From: a bacterium
Lineage (GTDB): Bacteria; Chloroflexota; Anaerolineae; Caldilineales; Caldilineaceae
NCBI GenBank assembly: GCA_016124945.1
Contig: WGMT01000072.1
Span: forward strand, 1 to 64,000
Length of the DNA stretch: 64,000 bases
Reading direction: 5' to 3'
The translations under genes and the position numbers were made by a program. Position 1 is the stretch's first letter. Each line of letters opens with the position of its first letter. Under the pieces are notes generated by a model. It was given only the letters and a program-made list of their open reading frames with translations. It had not been told where the DNA came from and searched no databases. Of this stretch, positions 38,411 to 47,500 are shown piece after piece.

Positions 38411-39493
38411 CTACGACGTAGGTGACGGCGCGGGGGCAACGAACGGCGTGGGTGCAGGCGTGGGCAGCGCCACCAACGGCGAATAGGACGGTAGGATCGT
38501 CAGATCGCCCTGGGTGGTGAGCGTCCATGCTGCGGACCAGCCGATCTGATCCTCGGCCTGGACGACGAGCCAGCTTTGATCCGCCGTACGCCCGACGGCC
38601 CAGTAAATCTGTCCTTGATTGAGGAAGCCCAGAGAAGGAGCGTCGGTGGAGGGCCCGGCACGCAGGTGGACGGAGGCGTAGATCGGCTCTGTCAACAATA
38701 TGGGGACGGTGTCGCCGTTGGCGGCTTGAGGCAGCGGCGTTGCAAAGGTTGCCGGATTGGATTGCTGCGCCAGTTGAACCAGTGCTGCGGCGGTGGCGGT
38801 AGCTTCGATGGCAAGTTGTTGCTCGTCTTGTCGGGGGAAAAGTAGCGTGAAGACAATCGCCACCACCAGTCCGGCCACCACCAGAAAGGGCCAGCCGTCC
38901 CACAATTCGGGGATGTGGTAACGGGTGGGCGTGTACGGCTTGGGCTCGTAGACCGGTCCCTTCATGCGGGGGATGGGCGGGCGTTCGGGCGGTTCGTAGT
39001 TGTCAAACAGTTCAGCCAACAACTTGCCGTGGCGCACGTCAACCGCCCACTCACCGCGCAGGGCGTCGTAGCGGCGATCATCTGCGGGGATGCCTTCTTC
39101 GATGGACTTGCGCACAGCCGCGAAGTCCGACGCCCAGCCGATGCGGAAGCGGATCTCGTCTTCGCCGTGGTGCTGCTCCGACAGCCAGGCCCCCGCTTCT
39201 ACCTGATGCCGCCGCGCCGCCAGGACGAGATCCAGCGCCTCGTCGATGTTTTCGTCGGCCAGCAAGGACGCGTCATAGCGATCGCGCAGCGCAGGATCAC
39301 GCAGCACAGCGTAGGCTTCTTCAATGCGATCCAGGCGCGTGTCCTCAACATTGATGTTTGCGCCAATGCGACGACGTTCCAGATAGGCCGCCGACTCGTA
39401 TTGCCGTTTCAAGCGCCGGTACGTCGCCTCAATCACGCTTTGAGAGGCTTCGTGCCGGATGCCGAGAACCTGGTAGTGGGTGCGATCTGTCAT
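38411..39493 (-). CDS. J-domain-like membrane protein with SH3-like C-terminus
   Basis: A 360-residue protein. Residues 1-75 follow the DnaJ pattern (THYQVLGIRHEASQSVIEATYRRLKRQY, later AYAVLRDPALRDRYD). The HPD tripeptide needed to stimulate Hsp70 is missing: KRQYESAAYLE stands in its place. A transmembrane helix (FLVVAGLVVAIVFTLLF) lies at about 208-224. The extracytoplasmic part resembles a bacterial SH3 domain (IYASVHLRAGPSTDAPSLGFL) and ends in a Pro/Thr tail. ATG 39493 removes an N-terminal extension that would be encoded by the repeat element upstream. The function is unknown; it could be a membrane adaptor. Confidence 0.8.
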   Translation of the reverse strand: MTDRTHYQVLGIRHEASQSVIEATYRRLKRQYESAAYLERRRIGANINVEDTRLDRIEEAYAVLRDPALRDRYDASLLADENIDEALDLVLAARRHQVEAGAWLSEQHHGEDEIRFRIGWASDFAAVRKSIEEGIPADDRRYDALRGEWAVDVRHGKLLAELFDNYEPPERPPIPRMKGPVYEPKPYTPTRYHIPELWDGWPFLVVAGLVVAIVFTLLFPRQDEQQLAIEATATAAALVQLAQQSNPATFATPLPQAANGDTVPILLTEPIYASVHLRAGPSTDAPSLGFLNQGQIYWAVGRTADQSWLVVQAEDQIGWSAAWTLTTQGDLTILPSYSPLVALPTPAPTPFVAPAPSPTS

Positions 39494-39522
39494 ACGGTCT
39501 GGGTGGGGGAAAGATGAACGAG

Positions 39523-39619
39523 ATGAATGAAGAATAAAGATTGGGTTGAGGCTGTCTCGGCGCGGCAAGTTACCTGATTCGTCGAGAATGCGTCTACCCA
39601 ATCTTTATTCTTCATTCAT
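39523..39619. repeat. AATAAAGATTGGGT-family inverted repeat
   Basis: Arms of 24 bases (39523-39546 and 39596-39619) are perfectly complementary; the right arm starts ACCCAATCTTTATTCTTCAT. The spacer is 49 bases. It lies between the sugar kinase and the J-like gene, both on the minus strand. Confidence 0.95.
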
Positions 39620-39624
39620 ACCAT

Positions 39625-40626
39625 TTATCGCTGCACTTGTGAAGCGCCACTGCCGGCGCTCTCGATCAGGGCCGCCACTTCGCTGTGCTCGAAGAGGGCC
39701 ATGTCGCCGGGGATGCTGTATTTGAAAGCGGCGGCGGCGGTTCCCCACAGCAGAGACTCGGAGAGCCACTGATCGGGATTCTCAGGGGCCAGGTAGCGGT
39801 AGAGGACGCCGGCGATGAAGGCGTCCCCTGCGCCGATACGGCCTACCGATCCTTGCACAGGGAAGACAGGCTGGTGGATGGGTGCTTTGCCCGGTTCAAC
39901 GGCGATGCAGCCTTCCCCACCCAAGGTGAGCACAATTGTGGCCTGCGGGAACATCGCCTGAAATTCGGCCAACGCCTGCTCCGGCGTGGCGTCTTCGGGG
40001 ATCTTGTAGATCGTCTGCGCGTCGCGAATAGGGATGAAGAAGATGTCGGCGGCTTCGGCGAAAGGCTGACAACCTTCTCGACACGCTTCAGGCGTCCACA
40101 ATTTGGCGCGGTAGTTGGGATCGAAACTGATCGTCCAGCCGGCGTCTTTGGCCAGGCGGCAGGTGCGTTCGGCGGTGGCGGCGGCCGTGTCGCTGATGGC
40201 CACGGTGATGCCAGTCAGGTGCAGGTGACGGGCCATGCCGGGCTGGAAGAGATCGACGGGCAGGTCGGTGGGCTGCATGCGCGCCATGGCCGAGTTGGCG
40301 CGGTCGTAGATCACCGACGTGGGACGCGAGCCATCGCCGAACTCGATGAAGAAGGTACCCAGCCGCTCGTCCTCGGCCCAGACGACGTGGGAGACGTCGA
40401 CGCCGTTGCCCTTGAGGATGCGGGCCAGGCGACGTCCTAGCGCGTTTTCGGGCAGGCGCGAGAGCCAGGCTACGTTCATCCCTAGCCGGGCCAACCCCAC
40501 GGCCATGTTCGATTCGGTGCCGCCGATTTCAATATCAAAGACAGTTGTCTGCTCAATACGCAGTTGACCGGGCGGGGCGAGCCGCATCATGGTTTCGCCC
40601 AGGGTAATGACATCGTACTGGCTCAT
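39625..40626 (-). CDS. kdgK: PfkB-family sugar kinase, probable 2-keto-3-deoxygluconate kinase
   Basis: A 333-residue ribokinase-family kinase. N-terminal substrate motif: IGGTESNMAVGLARLG. The C-terminal PfkB signature is VGRIGAGDAFIAGVLY with the catalytic aspartate in GAGD. The sequence and the overlap (ATGA) with a KDPG aldolase gene upstream point to phosphorylation of 2-keto-3-deoxygluconate, giving KDPG for the aldolase. The sugar specificity is inferred from context. Confidence 0.86.
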   Translation of the reverse strand: MSQYDVITLGETMMRLAPPGQLRIEQTTVFDIEIGGTESNMAVGLARLGMNVAWLSRLPENALGRRLARILKGNGVDVSHVVWAEDERLGTFFIEFGDGSRPTSVIYDRANSAMARMQPTDLPVDLFQPGMARHLHLTGITVAISDTAAATAERTCRLAKDAGWTISFDPNYRAKLWTPEACREGCQPFAEAADIFFIPIRDAQTIYKIPEDATPEQALAEFQAMFPQATIVLTLGGEGCIAVEPGKAPIHQPVFPVQGSVGRIGAGDAFIAGVLYRYLAPENPDQWLSESLLWGTAAAAFKYSIPGDMALFEHSEVAALIESAGSGASQVQR

Positions 40627-41279
40627 TTTGTGCTCCTTGCACGTTGCACGGTTTGGACAAATTCGGCGGCGCGGCGGGTGAGTTCGTCCCAGTCTTGGGC
40701 GGCGATGACGGCTTTATCCACCAGGCTGCTGCCCGCGCCTACAGCCACAGCGCCGTTGCGGATGAATTCGGGCGCGCTTTGCAGATCAACGCCACCGGTG
40801 GGCATCAGCTTCAAGTGCGGCAGCGGCGCGAGGACGTCTTTGAAGTAGCCTGGGCCGACGGTGTTGGCCGGGAAGACCTTCACCACCGACGCGCCCGCCA
40901 CCCATGCCGTCTGAATTTCGGTGGGCGTCAGCGCGCCCGGCATCACCGGGATCGACTGGCGCACACACGACTCGACGGTAGGCAGGTCGAGCATGGGGGC
41001 CACGATGAACATGGCGCCGCGGTCGATGGCGTCCTGTGCCATTTTGGGGTTGAGCACCGATCCCATGCCCAGGGCAGCATCTCCGTTGCGGAAGGCAGGG
41101 ACGTTGTCCAACAGCAAGGGCAGCGCGTCCAATGCGCCGGGGCTGGTCATGGTCAACTCCACAGCGGTGACGCCGCCGGCCAGCAACGCCTTCGCCATGT
41201 CCACAGCGGCGGAGAGGTCCGACAGTCGCACCACCGGCACCACACCGCCAACTTCGATTATTTTCACCACATCGGGCAT
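40623..41279 (-). CDS. eda: KDPG/KHG aldolase
   Basis: A 218-residue class I aldolase of the Entner-Doudoroff pathway. It splits 2-keto-3-deoxy-6-phosphogluconate into pyruvate and glyceraldehyde 3-phosphate. The catalytic glutamate lies in AVELTMTSPGALDAL. The Schiff-base lysine lies in VVKVFPANTVGPGYFKDV, and LKLMPTGGVD binds the phosphate. ATG 41279 follows AAAGGAG. It is the first gene of an operon with the KDG kinase and has its own promoter at 41335-41363. Confidence 0.94.
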   Translation of the reverse strand: MPDVVKIIEVGGVVPVVRLSDLSAAVDMAKALLAGGVTAVELTMTSPGALDALPLLLDNVPAFRNGDAALGMGSVLNPKMAQDAIDRGAMFIVAPMLDLPTVESCVRQSIPVMPGALTPTEIQTAWVAGASVVKVFPANTVGPGYFKDVLAPLPHLKLMPTGGVDLQSAPEFIRNGAVAVGAGSSLVDKAVIAAQDWDELTRRAAEFVQTVQRARSTK

Positions 41280-41334
41280 GGGGATTGTCTCTCCTTTGAG
41301 AATGGGAGTCGGGGTTCTCTAACATACTCCTCCG

Positions 41335-41363
41335 ATTATAGCCCGAAGGGGACAGATTTCCAA
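41335..41363 (-). promoter_or_regulatory. Promoter of the eda-kdgK operon
   Basis: On the minus strand TTGGAA (41363-41358), a 17-base spacer and a perfect TATAAT (41340-41335) lie 56 bases before the aldolase start codon. Confidence 0.65.
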
Positions 41364-41382
41364 CGATAAGAGGATTTCAGAA

Positions 41383-41466
41383 ATAGAACGCGGATTGAGC
41401 GGATTGGGGGAATTTTTGGGATTTTATCCGCTTTGATCCGCCCAATCCGCTCAATCAGCGTTCTAT
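41383..41466. repeat. AGAACGCGGATTGAGCGGAT-family inverted repeat (copy 1)
   Basis: 26-base arms (41383-41408 and 41441-41466) are complementary with one mismatch; a 32-base spacer separates them. It lies between the divergent eda and DUF2760 genes. A TATAAT at 41505-41510 may be the -10 box of the DUF2760 gene. Confidence 0.9.
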
Positions 41467-41561
41467 CCTCCCCCCTCCACTCCTGAAATCTAATCGGTTG
41501 ATGGTATAATCTGGAATTATCTTGGACAGAGAATTCGACCATCGTGAATGAGGAGTGAAGT

Positions 41562-42245
41562 ATGAGTGAACAACAACGATCTTTTGCCGTACGCACGTTG
41601 CTGGCCGTGTTGGTCTTTAACGGGCTGCTCATCGGCGCGCTGTACGTCAATTTCGCCGACGTCATCCAGAGTGGTTTCCTCTTTGGGCTGGGGCTGTTGG
41701 CTACGGTGTTGCTGTGGGTGACGCTGATCGCGCTGGGCAATCGCTTTGTGGCAGGCGTACAGCGGACGGCAGCGCCTGCCCCCACACCGGTGCGAGAGAC
41801 GCCGCGCCCCGTTGCGCCCAAACCAGAGCCGAAGCCCGAACCCAAGCCTGTCCCCGCGCCGCCGCCGTCTGACGCCGCTGCGATTCAGATCCTCTCGATC
41901 TTGCAGCGCAAAGGACGGCTCATCGACTTCCTGCAAGAGAACCTGAGCGCCTACGACGACGCCCAGATCGGCGCAGCGGTGCGCAACATTCACGCCGAAA
42001 GCAAAGCCGCCCTGGCCGAACATGTAACCCTCGAACCCATCTACGCCGACGCCGAAGGCAGTTCGGTGACGGTGCAACCTGGCTTCGACGCCAACGCCGT
42101 GCGCCTCGTCGGCAACGTCACCGGCGAGCCGCCCTTCCGCGGCACCCTCGTCCACCGCGGCTGGCGCGTTGCCAAACTCGACCTGCCCAAGCTGACGAGC
42201 GACAAGGAGAAGGTGATCGCGCCGGCGGAAGTGGAGATTGGATGA
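41562..42245 (+). CDS. DUF2760 domain membrane protein
   Basis: A 227-residue protein. Two N-terminal transmembrane helices (TLLAVLVFNGLLIGALYV and FGLGLLATVLLWVTLIAL) precede a Pro/Lys-rich linker (KPEPKPEPKPVPAPPP). The C-terminal domain is conserved (ILQRKGRLIDFLQENLSAYDDAQIGAAVR), matching DUF2760. It lies 44 bases before an Hsp70-type gene. DUF2760 and Hsp70 genes are neighbours in many bacteria, often with a third larger Hsp70 gene that is not present here. The function is unknown; a membrane-linked chaperone unit is inferred. Confidence 0.85.
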   Translation: MSEQQRSFAVRTLLAVLVFNGLLIGALYVNFADVIQSGFLFGLGLLATVLLWVTLIALGNRFVAGVQRTAAPAPTPVRETPRPVAPKPEPKPEPKPVPAPPPSDAAAIQILSILQRKGRLIDFLQENLSAYDDAQIGAAVRNIHAESKAALAEHVTLEPIYADAEGSSVTVQPGFDANAVRLVGNVTGEPPFRGTLVHRGWRVAKLDLPKLTSDKEKVIAPAEVEIG

Positions 42246-42289
42246 GGGGTGACAAGGAACCGCGTTCATACACTATAAAGGAGTAACCC

Positions 42290-44119
42290 TTGTCCGATCC
42301 CAAATACATCATCGGCATCGATCTGGGCACGACCCATTGTGTGGTGGCCTATACCGATGCCGTGGCGCCGGAATTTGAAGAGCCGGCGGTGCAATTGTTT
42401 TCGATTCCACAGGTGGTGGCGCCGGGTGAAGTGAAGGCGCAGCCACTGTTGCCCTCGTTTTTGTTGTTGCCGGGGCCGCACGATGTGCCCGAAGGTTCGC
42501 TGGCGCTGCCGTGGAACGCCGAGATCGACTACACGGTGGGCGAATACGCCCGCAACCGTGGCGCGGAATTGCCGGCGCGGCTGGTCTCTTCGGCCAAGTC
42601 GTGGCTGAGTCACCGCGGCGTCGATAGGACGCAGCCGATCCTGCCCTTTGAGGCCCCGGCAGAAGCGCGGCGTGTCTCACCCGTGGAGGCGATGGCGCGC
42701 TATCTGCGTCATATTCGTGAGGGATGGAACGCGCAGATGGCGCAGGACGATGCCGATGCGCTCTTCCAGCACCAGGAGATCTACCTCACCGTGCCCGCCT
42801 CGTTCGACGCCGTGGCGCGTGAGTTGACGGTGCAGGCGGCGCAGCAGGCCGGTCTGCTCCACTTTACACTGCTCGAAGAACCACAGGCCGCCTTCTACGC
42901 CTGGCTCGAAGCGCAGAGCGAAGATTGGCGCACCGTCATCGGCGTGGGGGATCGCATCCTCGTCTGCGATGTGGGCGGCGGCACCAGCGACTTCAGCCTG
43001 ATCGAAGTGGTGGAAGAGGACGGCAACCTCGATCTGCAACGTGTGGCCGTAGGCGATCACATCCTGCTTGGCGGCGACAACATGGATCTGACGCTGGCCT
43101 ACGCTGTGCGCGCCAAACTGGCGCAGCGTGGCACGCAGATCGACAACTGGCAGTTCCGCGGCCTCTGGCACAGTTGCCGCAAGGCCAAGGAAAAACTGCT
43201 CAGCCACCCCGATCTCGAATCCGAGCCGGTGATCGTCCTTGGGCGTGGGTCGTCGTTAATCGGCGGCACCATCCGCACCGAGTTGACACGCGCCGAAATC
43301 GAGTCGATCCTGCTGCAAGGCTTCTTCCCCATCGGCGGCGCGGACGAATTCCCGCAGAAGAAGGCGCAGGTGGGTGTGCGCGAAATGGGCCTGCCCTACG
43401 AGTCCGACCCGGCGATTACGCGTCACCTGGCCGCCTTCCTCAGCCGTCAGGCCGGTGGATCACAGGGCTGGGGCGAAGAGCCGAACCCGCGGCGCTACCC
43501 GTCGGCGGTGCTATTCAACGGCGGCGTGATGAAAGCATCTTCGCTGCGCGGACAGGTCCTCGACGCGCTGCGCACGTGGAGCGGCAACGCCGATCTGCGT
43601 GAACTCACCGCCGTGGATCTGGACCTTGCCGTGGCGCTGGGCGCCGCCTACTACGGCCTCGCCCGCAAAGGACGCGGCATCCGCATTCGCGCGGGGACGG
43701 CGCGCAGCTACTACATCGGCATCGAAAGCGCCATGCCCGCCGTGCCCGGCATCCCCACGCCGATCAAGGCGCTCTGTGTTGTCCCCTTCGGCATGGAAGA
43801 GGGGACGGAGGCCGACATCCGCCGCCGCGAATTCGGCCTGGTAGTGGGCCAGCCCGCCATCTTCCCCTTCCTGGCCTCGAACACACGCAAACAGGATGTA
43901 GCCGGCGAAGAAGTGGAAGATTGGGGCGGCGAGATCGACGAAGTCACCACCCTGGAAACCCACCTCGACGCCAGCGACGACGAAACCGGCGGCACCATCA
44001 TCCCCGTGTGGCTGCGCAGCCGTGTCACCGAAATCGGCACACTGGAACTCTGGTGCGTCTCCCGCGCCAACCCCGACCGCCAGTGGAAGTTGGAGTTCAA
44101 CATCCGCGAGCAGGGGTAG
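42290..44119 (+). CDS. Hsp70-family protein (DnaK/HscC-like)
   Basis: A 609-residue Hsp70-type ATPase. It starts at TTG 42290 after a strong AAAGGAG. Phosphate 1: YIIGIDLGTTHCVVAY. Phosphate 2: LVCDVGGGTSDFSLIEV. Adenosine motif: AVLFNGGVMKASSLRG. The C-terminal part is shorter and different from the DnaK substrate-binding domain, so classical chaperone function is uncertain. It is expressed with the upstream DUF2760 gene, and no dnaJ or grpE is adjacent. A perfect 30-base-arm palindrome follows the stop. Confidence 0.88.
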   Translation: MSDPKYIIGIDLGTTHCVVAYTDAVAPEFEEPAVQLFSIPQVVAPGEVKAQPLLPSFLLLPGPHDVPEGSLALPWNAEIDYTVGEYARNRGAELPARLVSSAKSWLSHRGVDRTQPILPFEAPAEARRVSPVEAMARYLRHIREGWNAQMAQDDADALFQHQEIYLTVPASFDAVARELTVQAAQQAGLLHFTLLEEPQAAFYAWLEAQSEDWRTVIGVGDRILVCDVGGGTSDFSLIEVVEEDGNLDLQRVAVGDHILLGGDNMDLTLAYAVRAKLAQRGTQIDNWQFRGLWHSCRKAKEKLLSHPDLESEPVIVLGRGSSLIGGTIRTELTRAEIESILLQGFFPIGGADEFPQKKAQVGVREMGLPYESDPAITRHLAAFLSRQAGGSQGWGEEPNPRRYPSAVLFNGGVMKASSLRGQVLDALRTWSGNADLRELTAVDLDLAVALGAAYYGLARKGRGIRIRAGTARSYYIGIESAMPAVPGIPTPIKALCVVPFGMEEGTEADIRRREFGLVVGQPAIFPFLASNTRKQDVAGEEVEDWGGEIDEVTTLETHLDASDDETGGTIIPVWLRSRVTEIGTLELWCVSRANPDRQWKLEFNIREQG

Positions 44120-44126
44120 GACGATA

Positions 44127-44222
44127 GCAGAAATAGAACGCGGATGGAGCGGATCGGGCGGATTGGGGCGGATCTTTCTGGGAAATCTGCCTCGATCCGC
44201 TCCATCCGCGTTCTATTTCTGC
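44127..44222. repeat. AGAACGCGGATGGAGCGGAT-family inverted repeat (copy 2)
   Basis: Perfect 30-base arms (44127-44156 and 44193-44222, starting GCAGAAATAGAACGCGGATG) begin 7 bases after the Hsp70 stop, with a 36-base spacer. Same family as 41383-41466. The rest of the 416-base gap up to 44535 shows no gene or clear promoter. Confidence 0.95.
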
Positions 44223-44535
44223 ATCTACTGAGAATTGGCGTAGAAAGTATGGGCAGGAACGTTTAGCATATCTACGGGTTTGGCTGACTAATTTTGTTTA
44301 CTAAAATCCTCTCTCTAGTCCGCTGACATAGGCCAAATGCCGCCCTCAATTTGCCCCATTGACACCCCAACGAATCCGTGATTGATTGGGAATGTCGTCG
44401 TGTACGACTTTCTACGAAATCTCTGCCTCGCATCCGGTACTACGCACCTTCTTCGCTGCTCTCATTTCCTGATTGCAGAGACAGATATCGATCGGTTTGT
44501 TTGTCTACAACCCATTTCTCAGTGAGGCTACAACT

Positions 44536-47500
44536 ATGTCTAAATTCTGGGCATCGGTCGGTCTGTTTGTGCTGCTTGGGATGACCGGCATCGTCGCTGC
44601 GTTCAGTGTGATTGGCGGCGCATCGCCGATTTTCGCCCGTCAGGCAGCGGCCATGCCTGAGGACGTACTACCCTTGCCGGCAGACTTTACCCAACGCTGG
44701 TGGGCTGAACGGCGCGCCGCGTTCACACAGACGGAAATTTCGCCGCGGCGGGTGTCCGCGCAGACGCTGTATGTCGACATCAACGCCGCATCCGATGGGG
44801 ACGGTTCGCAGGCGCACCCGTACAGATCGCTGGCCACGGCGGCGTGGGAGGCAACAGTCACCGGCGCGTACGACGCCATTGCCGTCGCCCCCGGCGAGTA
44901 CCGCACCGATGTGGGGATCCCATCAGGTGTGCGCCTCTATGCACAGGAGAGCTACACCAACACCTTCATTGTCGGCAAGCTTTCCCTGGCGGCGCAGACG
45001 CGGCTTGAAAACTTCACGGTGCAGGTCATCGAAACGATGCACGCCGGCGGTGACGAGATCGTCGTCGTGGGCAATTACTTCGAGCCTGCAACTGAAAATG
45101 CGGTCGTCAACTTGTCCACGCACAATGGACTCGTGGCGCTGAACCTCTTCAATCTTCCTGTGACCTTGAACGGTTCGGCGGCGGTGATTGACAACGGCTT
45201 CGGCAAGGGGGGCCTCGTCGCTTACGGTGGTGCAGGGGACAATCTCTTCGAGGGCAACCTGATGCTGGGCGAGTGGACGCTGCGCGAAAGCGATGAATTG
45301 GACGCGCCAAAGGTTGTCCTCGCCAACAATTGGATCATCAACGCCGTGTTGCACCTTGAGCCGTACCAGGGTGGACGGCGCATCATCACCGCGATCAACA
45401 ATCATTTCCTCAACGCCCAGGTGCATGAATCGCTCTACGTGCTGGCCGACAAGTTGGTGATGGAGAACAACATCTTTGCCTACACCCAGGCTGCGCTTTA
45501 TTTTTCCACCGGCGTGACGCCGACGCTGCGCAACAACCTTTTCTTCAGCAACGGCATCAATCTGTGGCCGGCGGACAACCCCGTGGGCGTCAACGGCAAC
45601 ATCGAAGCCGATCCCCTCTTCGTCAATCTCGAAGGCGGCAACTTCCGGCTGAGCGCCGCAAGCCCGGCCATCGACGTAGGCGGTTCCGTTCCGCTGGTGC
45701 GCGATTACAAGGGCGATCCACGTCCTTGTGACGGCAACAACGACGGCACTGCCGCTTTCGACATCGGCGGCGACGAGTACAGCGCGGCGGGTGGCTGTAT
45801 TGTCACCACGCCGACGCCGTTGCCGACGCGCATGCCCACCCCGACGAAGTTCCCGACGCGAGATGGTTCTTTCCCCACCGATACGCCGACCAGCAGCATC
45901 CCTACCGATACGCCGCCGCCCACGTGGACACCCACCGTCACGCCCACCGCAACATCGACGCCTACTGCGACGGCTGCCGGTTGTCGTCAATTGCTTTCGG
46001 AGACCAGCTTTGAATTCGATCAGGCATGGACGTTCATCGGTGATGCCAATAACGACGCCGTCCGCACGACCGGCTGGGGTGCAACAACAGGTTTCTGGTC
46101 GGCTTTGATTAGTCATAGCCAAATCGGCGCACCTGCTTATGTTCAACAACCCGTGCGCCTTCCCGCCGGGCAGTTGACGCTCGATTTTCGCTTTAGGCGC
46201 TTTGTACAGGAAGGTATCGACACGCACACCCCACATCGAGTCGAGCTGGTGAATCCGCAGAATGGGGACGTGGTCGCCGTCCTTTGGGAAACGCCCCCCA
46301 GCAGCACATATTGGCAATCGGTGCAGGTAAGCTTCACCTGGCCGCAGGAACAAGATCTGCTTTTGCGCATTGGTGGTATCGGCGCGTTCAACAGCTACGT
46401 TACCACCGTGATCGATGACGTGCTGCTCACCCATTGTGCGACCGGCGGCCAACCCACTGTCACATCCACCGCGACCACCACGCCATTGGTCGCCGCCACG
46501 GCAACGCCCACGCCACAACGGCCCGGCTGCACCCAACTGCTCACCAATCCTGGCTACGATGAGGGCATGCTTGGTTGGTCGTTTGTGCGCGACAACGGGC
46601 ATGACTTTGTGGGCCGTGAAACGCTCTTTCCAGCCTACGATCCGCAAAACCCCTTTGGCGTCCGCATGAGCTTCACCACGATTTCGCCGCCAGGTTCCGC
46701 CCTCTTCGTTGAACAGCCGTTGCGTCTGCCGACAGGTGAGTTCGTCTTTGATCTGCACTGGCAGCGCCGTTTGAGCGAACCCAAGGGCGATGCGCCGATG
46801 GTGCGCGCCGAGTTGGTCGATCCCCAAACAGGCGAAGTCCTTGAAGTGCTGTGGACAGCGCCGAATCGTGAATCGAATCTCTACATCTGGGAGACGGCGC
46901 AGGTGACCTTCACCTGGCCTACCGAAAAGGACGTGCTACTGCGCATCGGAGGACGCTCCATCGCAGGCGATACGCCGCTGCATATCATGCTAGACGACAT
47001 TCGTCTGAGCCTGTGCGCCGACAGTGGCCAATCCACTGTGACGCCGACGCCGTATTACACGCCAACGGACATGCCGCCGTTCACACCAACGCCTACCGCC
47101 ACGCCGGAAAACTCGTCGCCCGGCTGTCAGCAACTGTTGGTGAATGCTCATTTCTGGCCCAGTGAAGGAGGCTGGACGCAGGTGGGCGACGCCAACATGC
47201 AGAGCAGCCTTAGCTCTGTCAGCGAACCGACGATTGGTGTAGTGCCGTTGCGCCCAGAACAAAATGGACTGGCGTCGGCGCTGGCGCAAACTGTTGTCAT
47301 TCCACCGGGCAGGGTGAACCTCTTTGTCAACACGAAAATTGAAACGGAGCGGTTGGCTGAGCCGTTGCAAAGTTTCCAAATTCAAGTGCGCAGCAGCGAC
47401 GGCCAACAGGTGCTCTCTACACTGGCAATGTTAGACACGGCGCACAATTGGCAATTGCACAGCTTCGACCTGAGTGCATTTGTCGGGCAGCAGGTCCAAA

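Noticed and set aside
44923-46827. 634-codon ORF antisense to the large secreted protein
   Set aside because: Rich in Arg/Gly/Val with no domain pattern; it lies wholly inside a clearly coding plus-strand gene.
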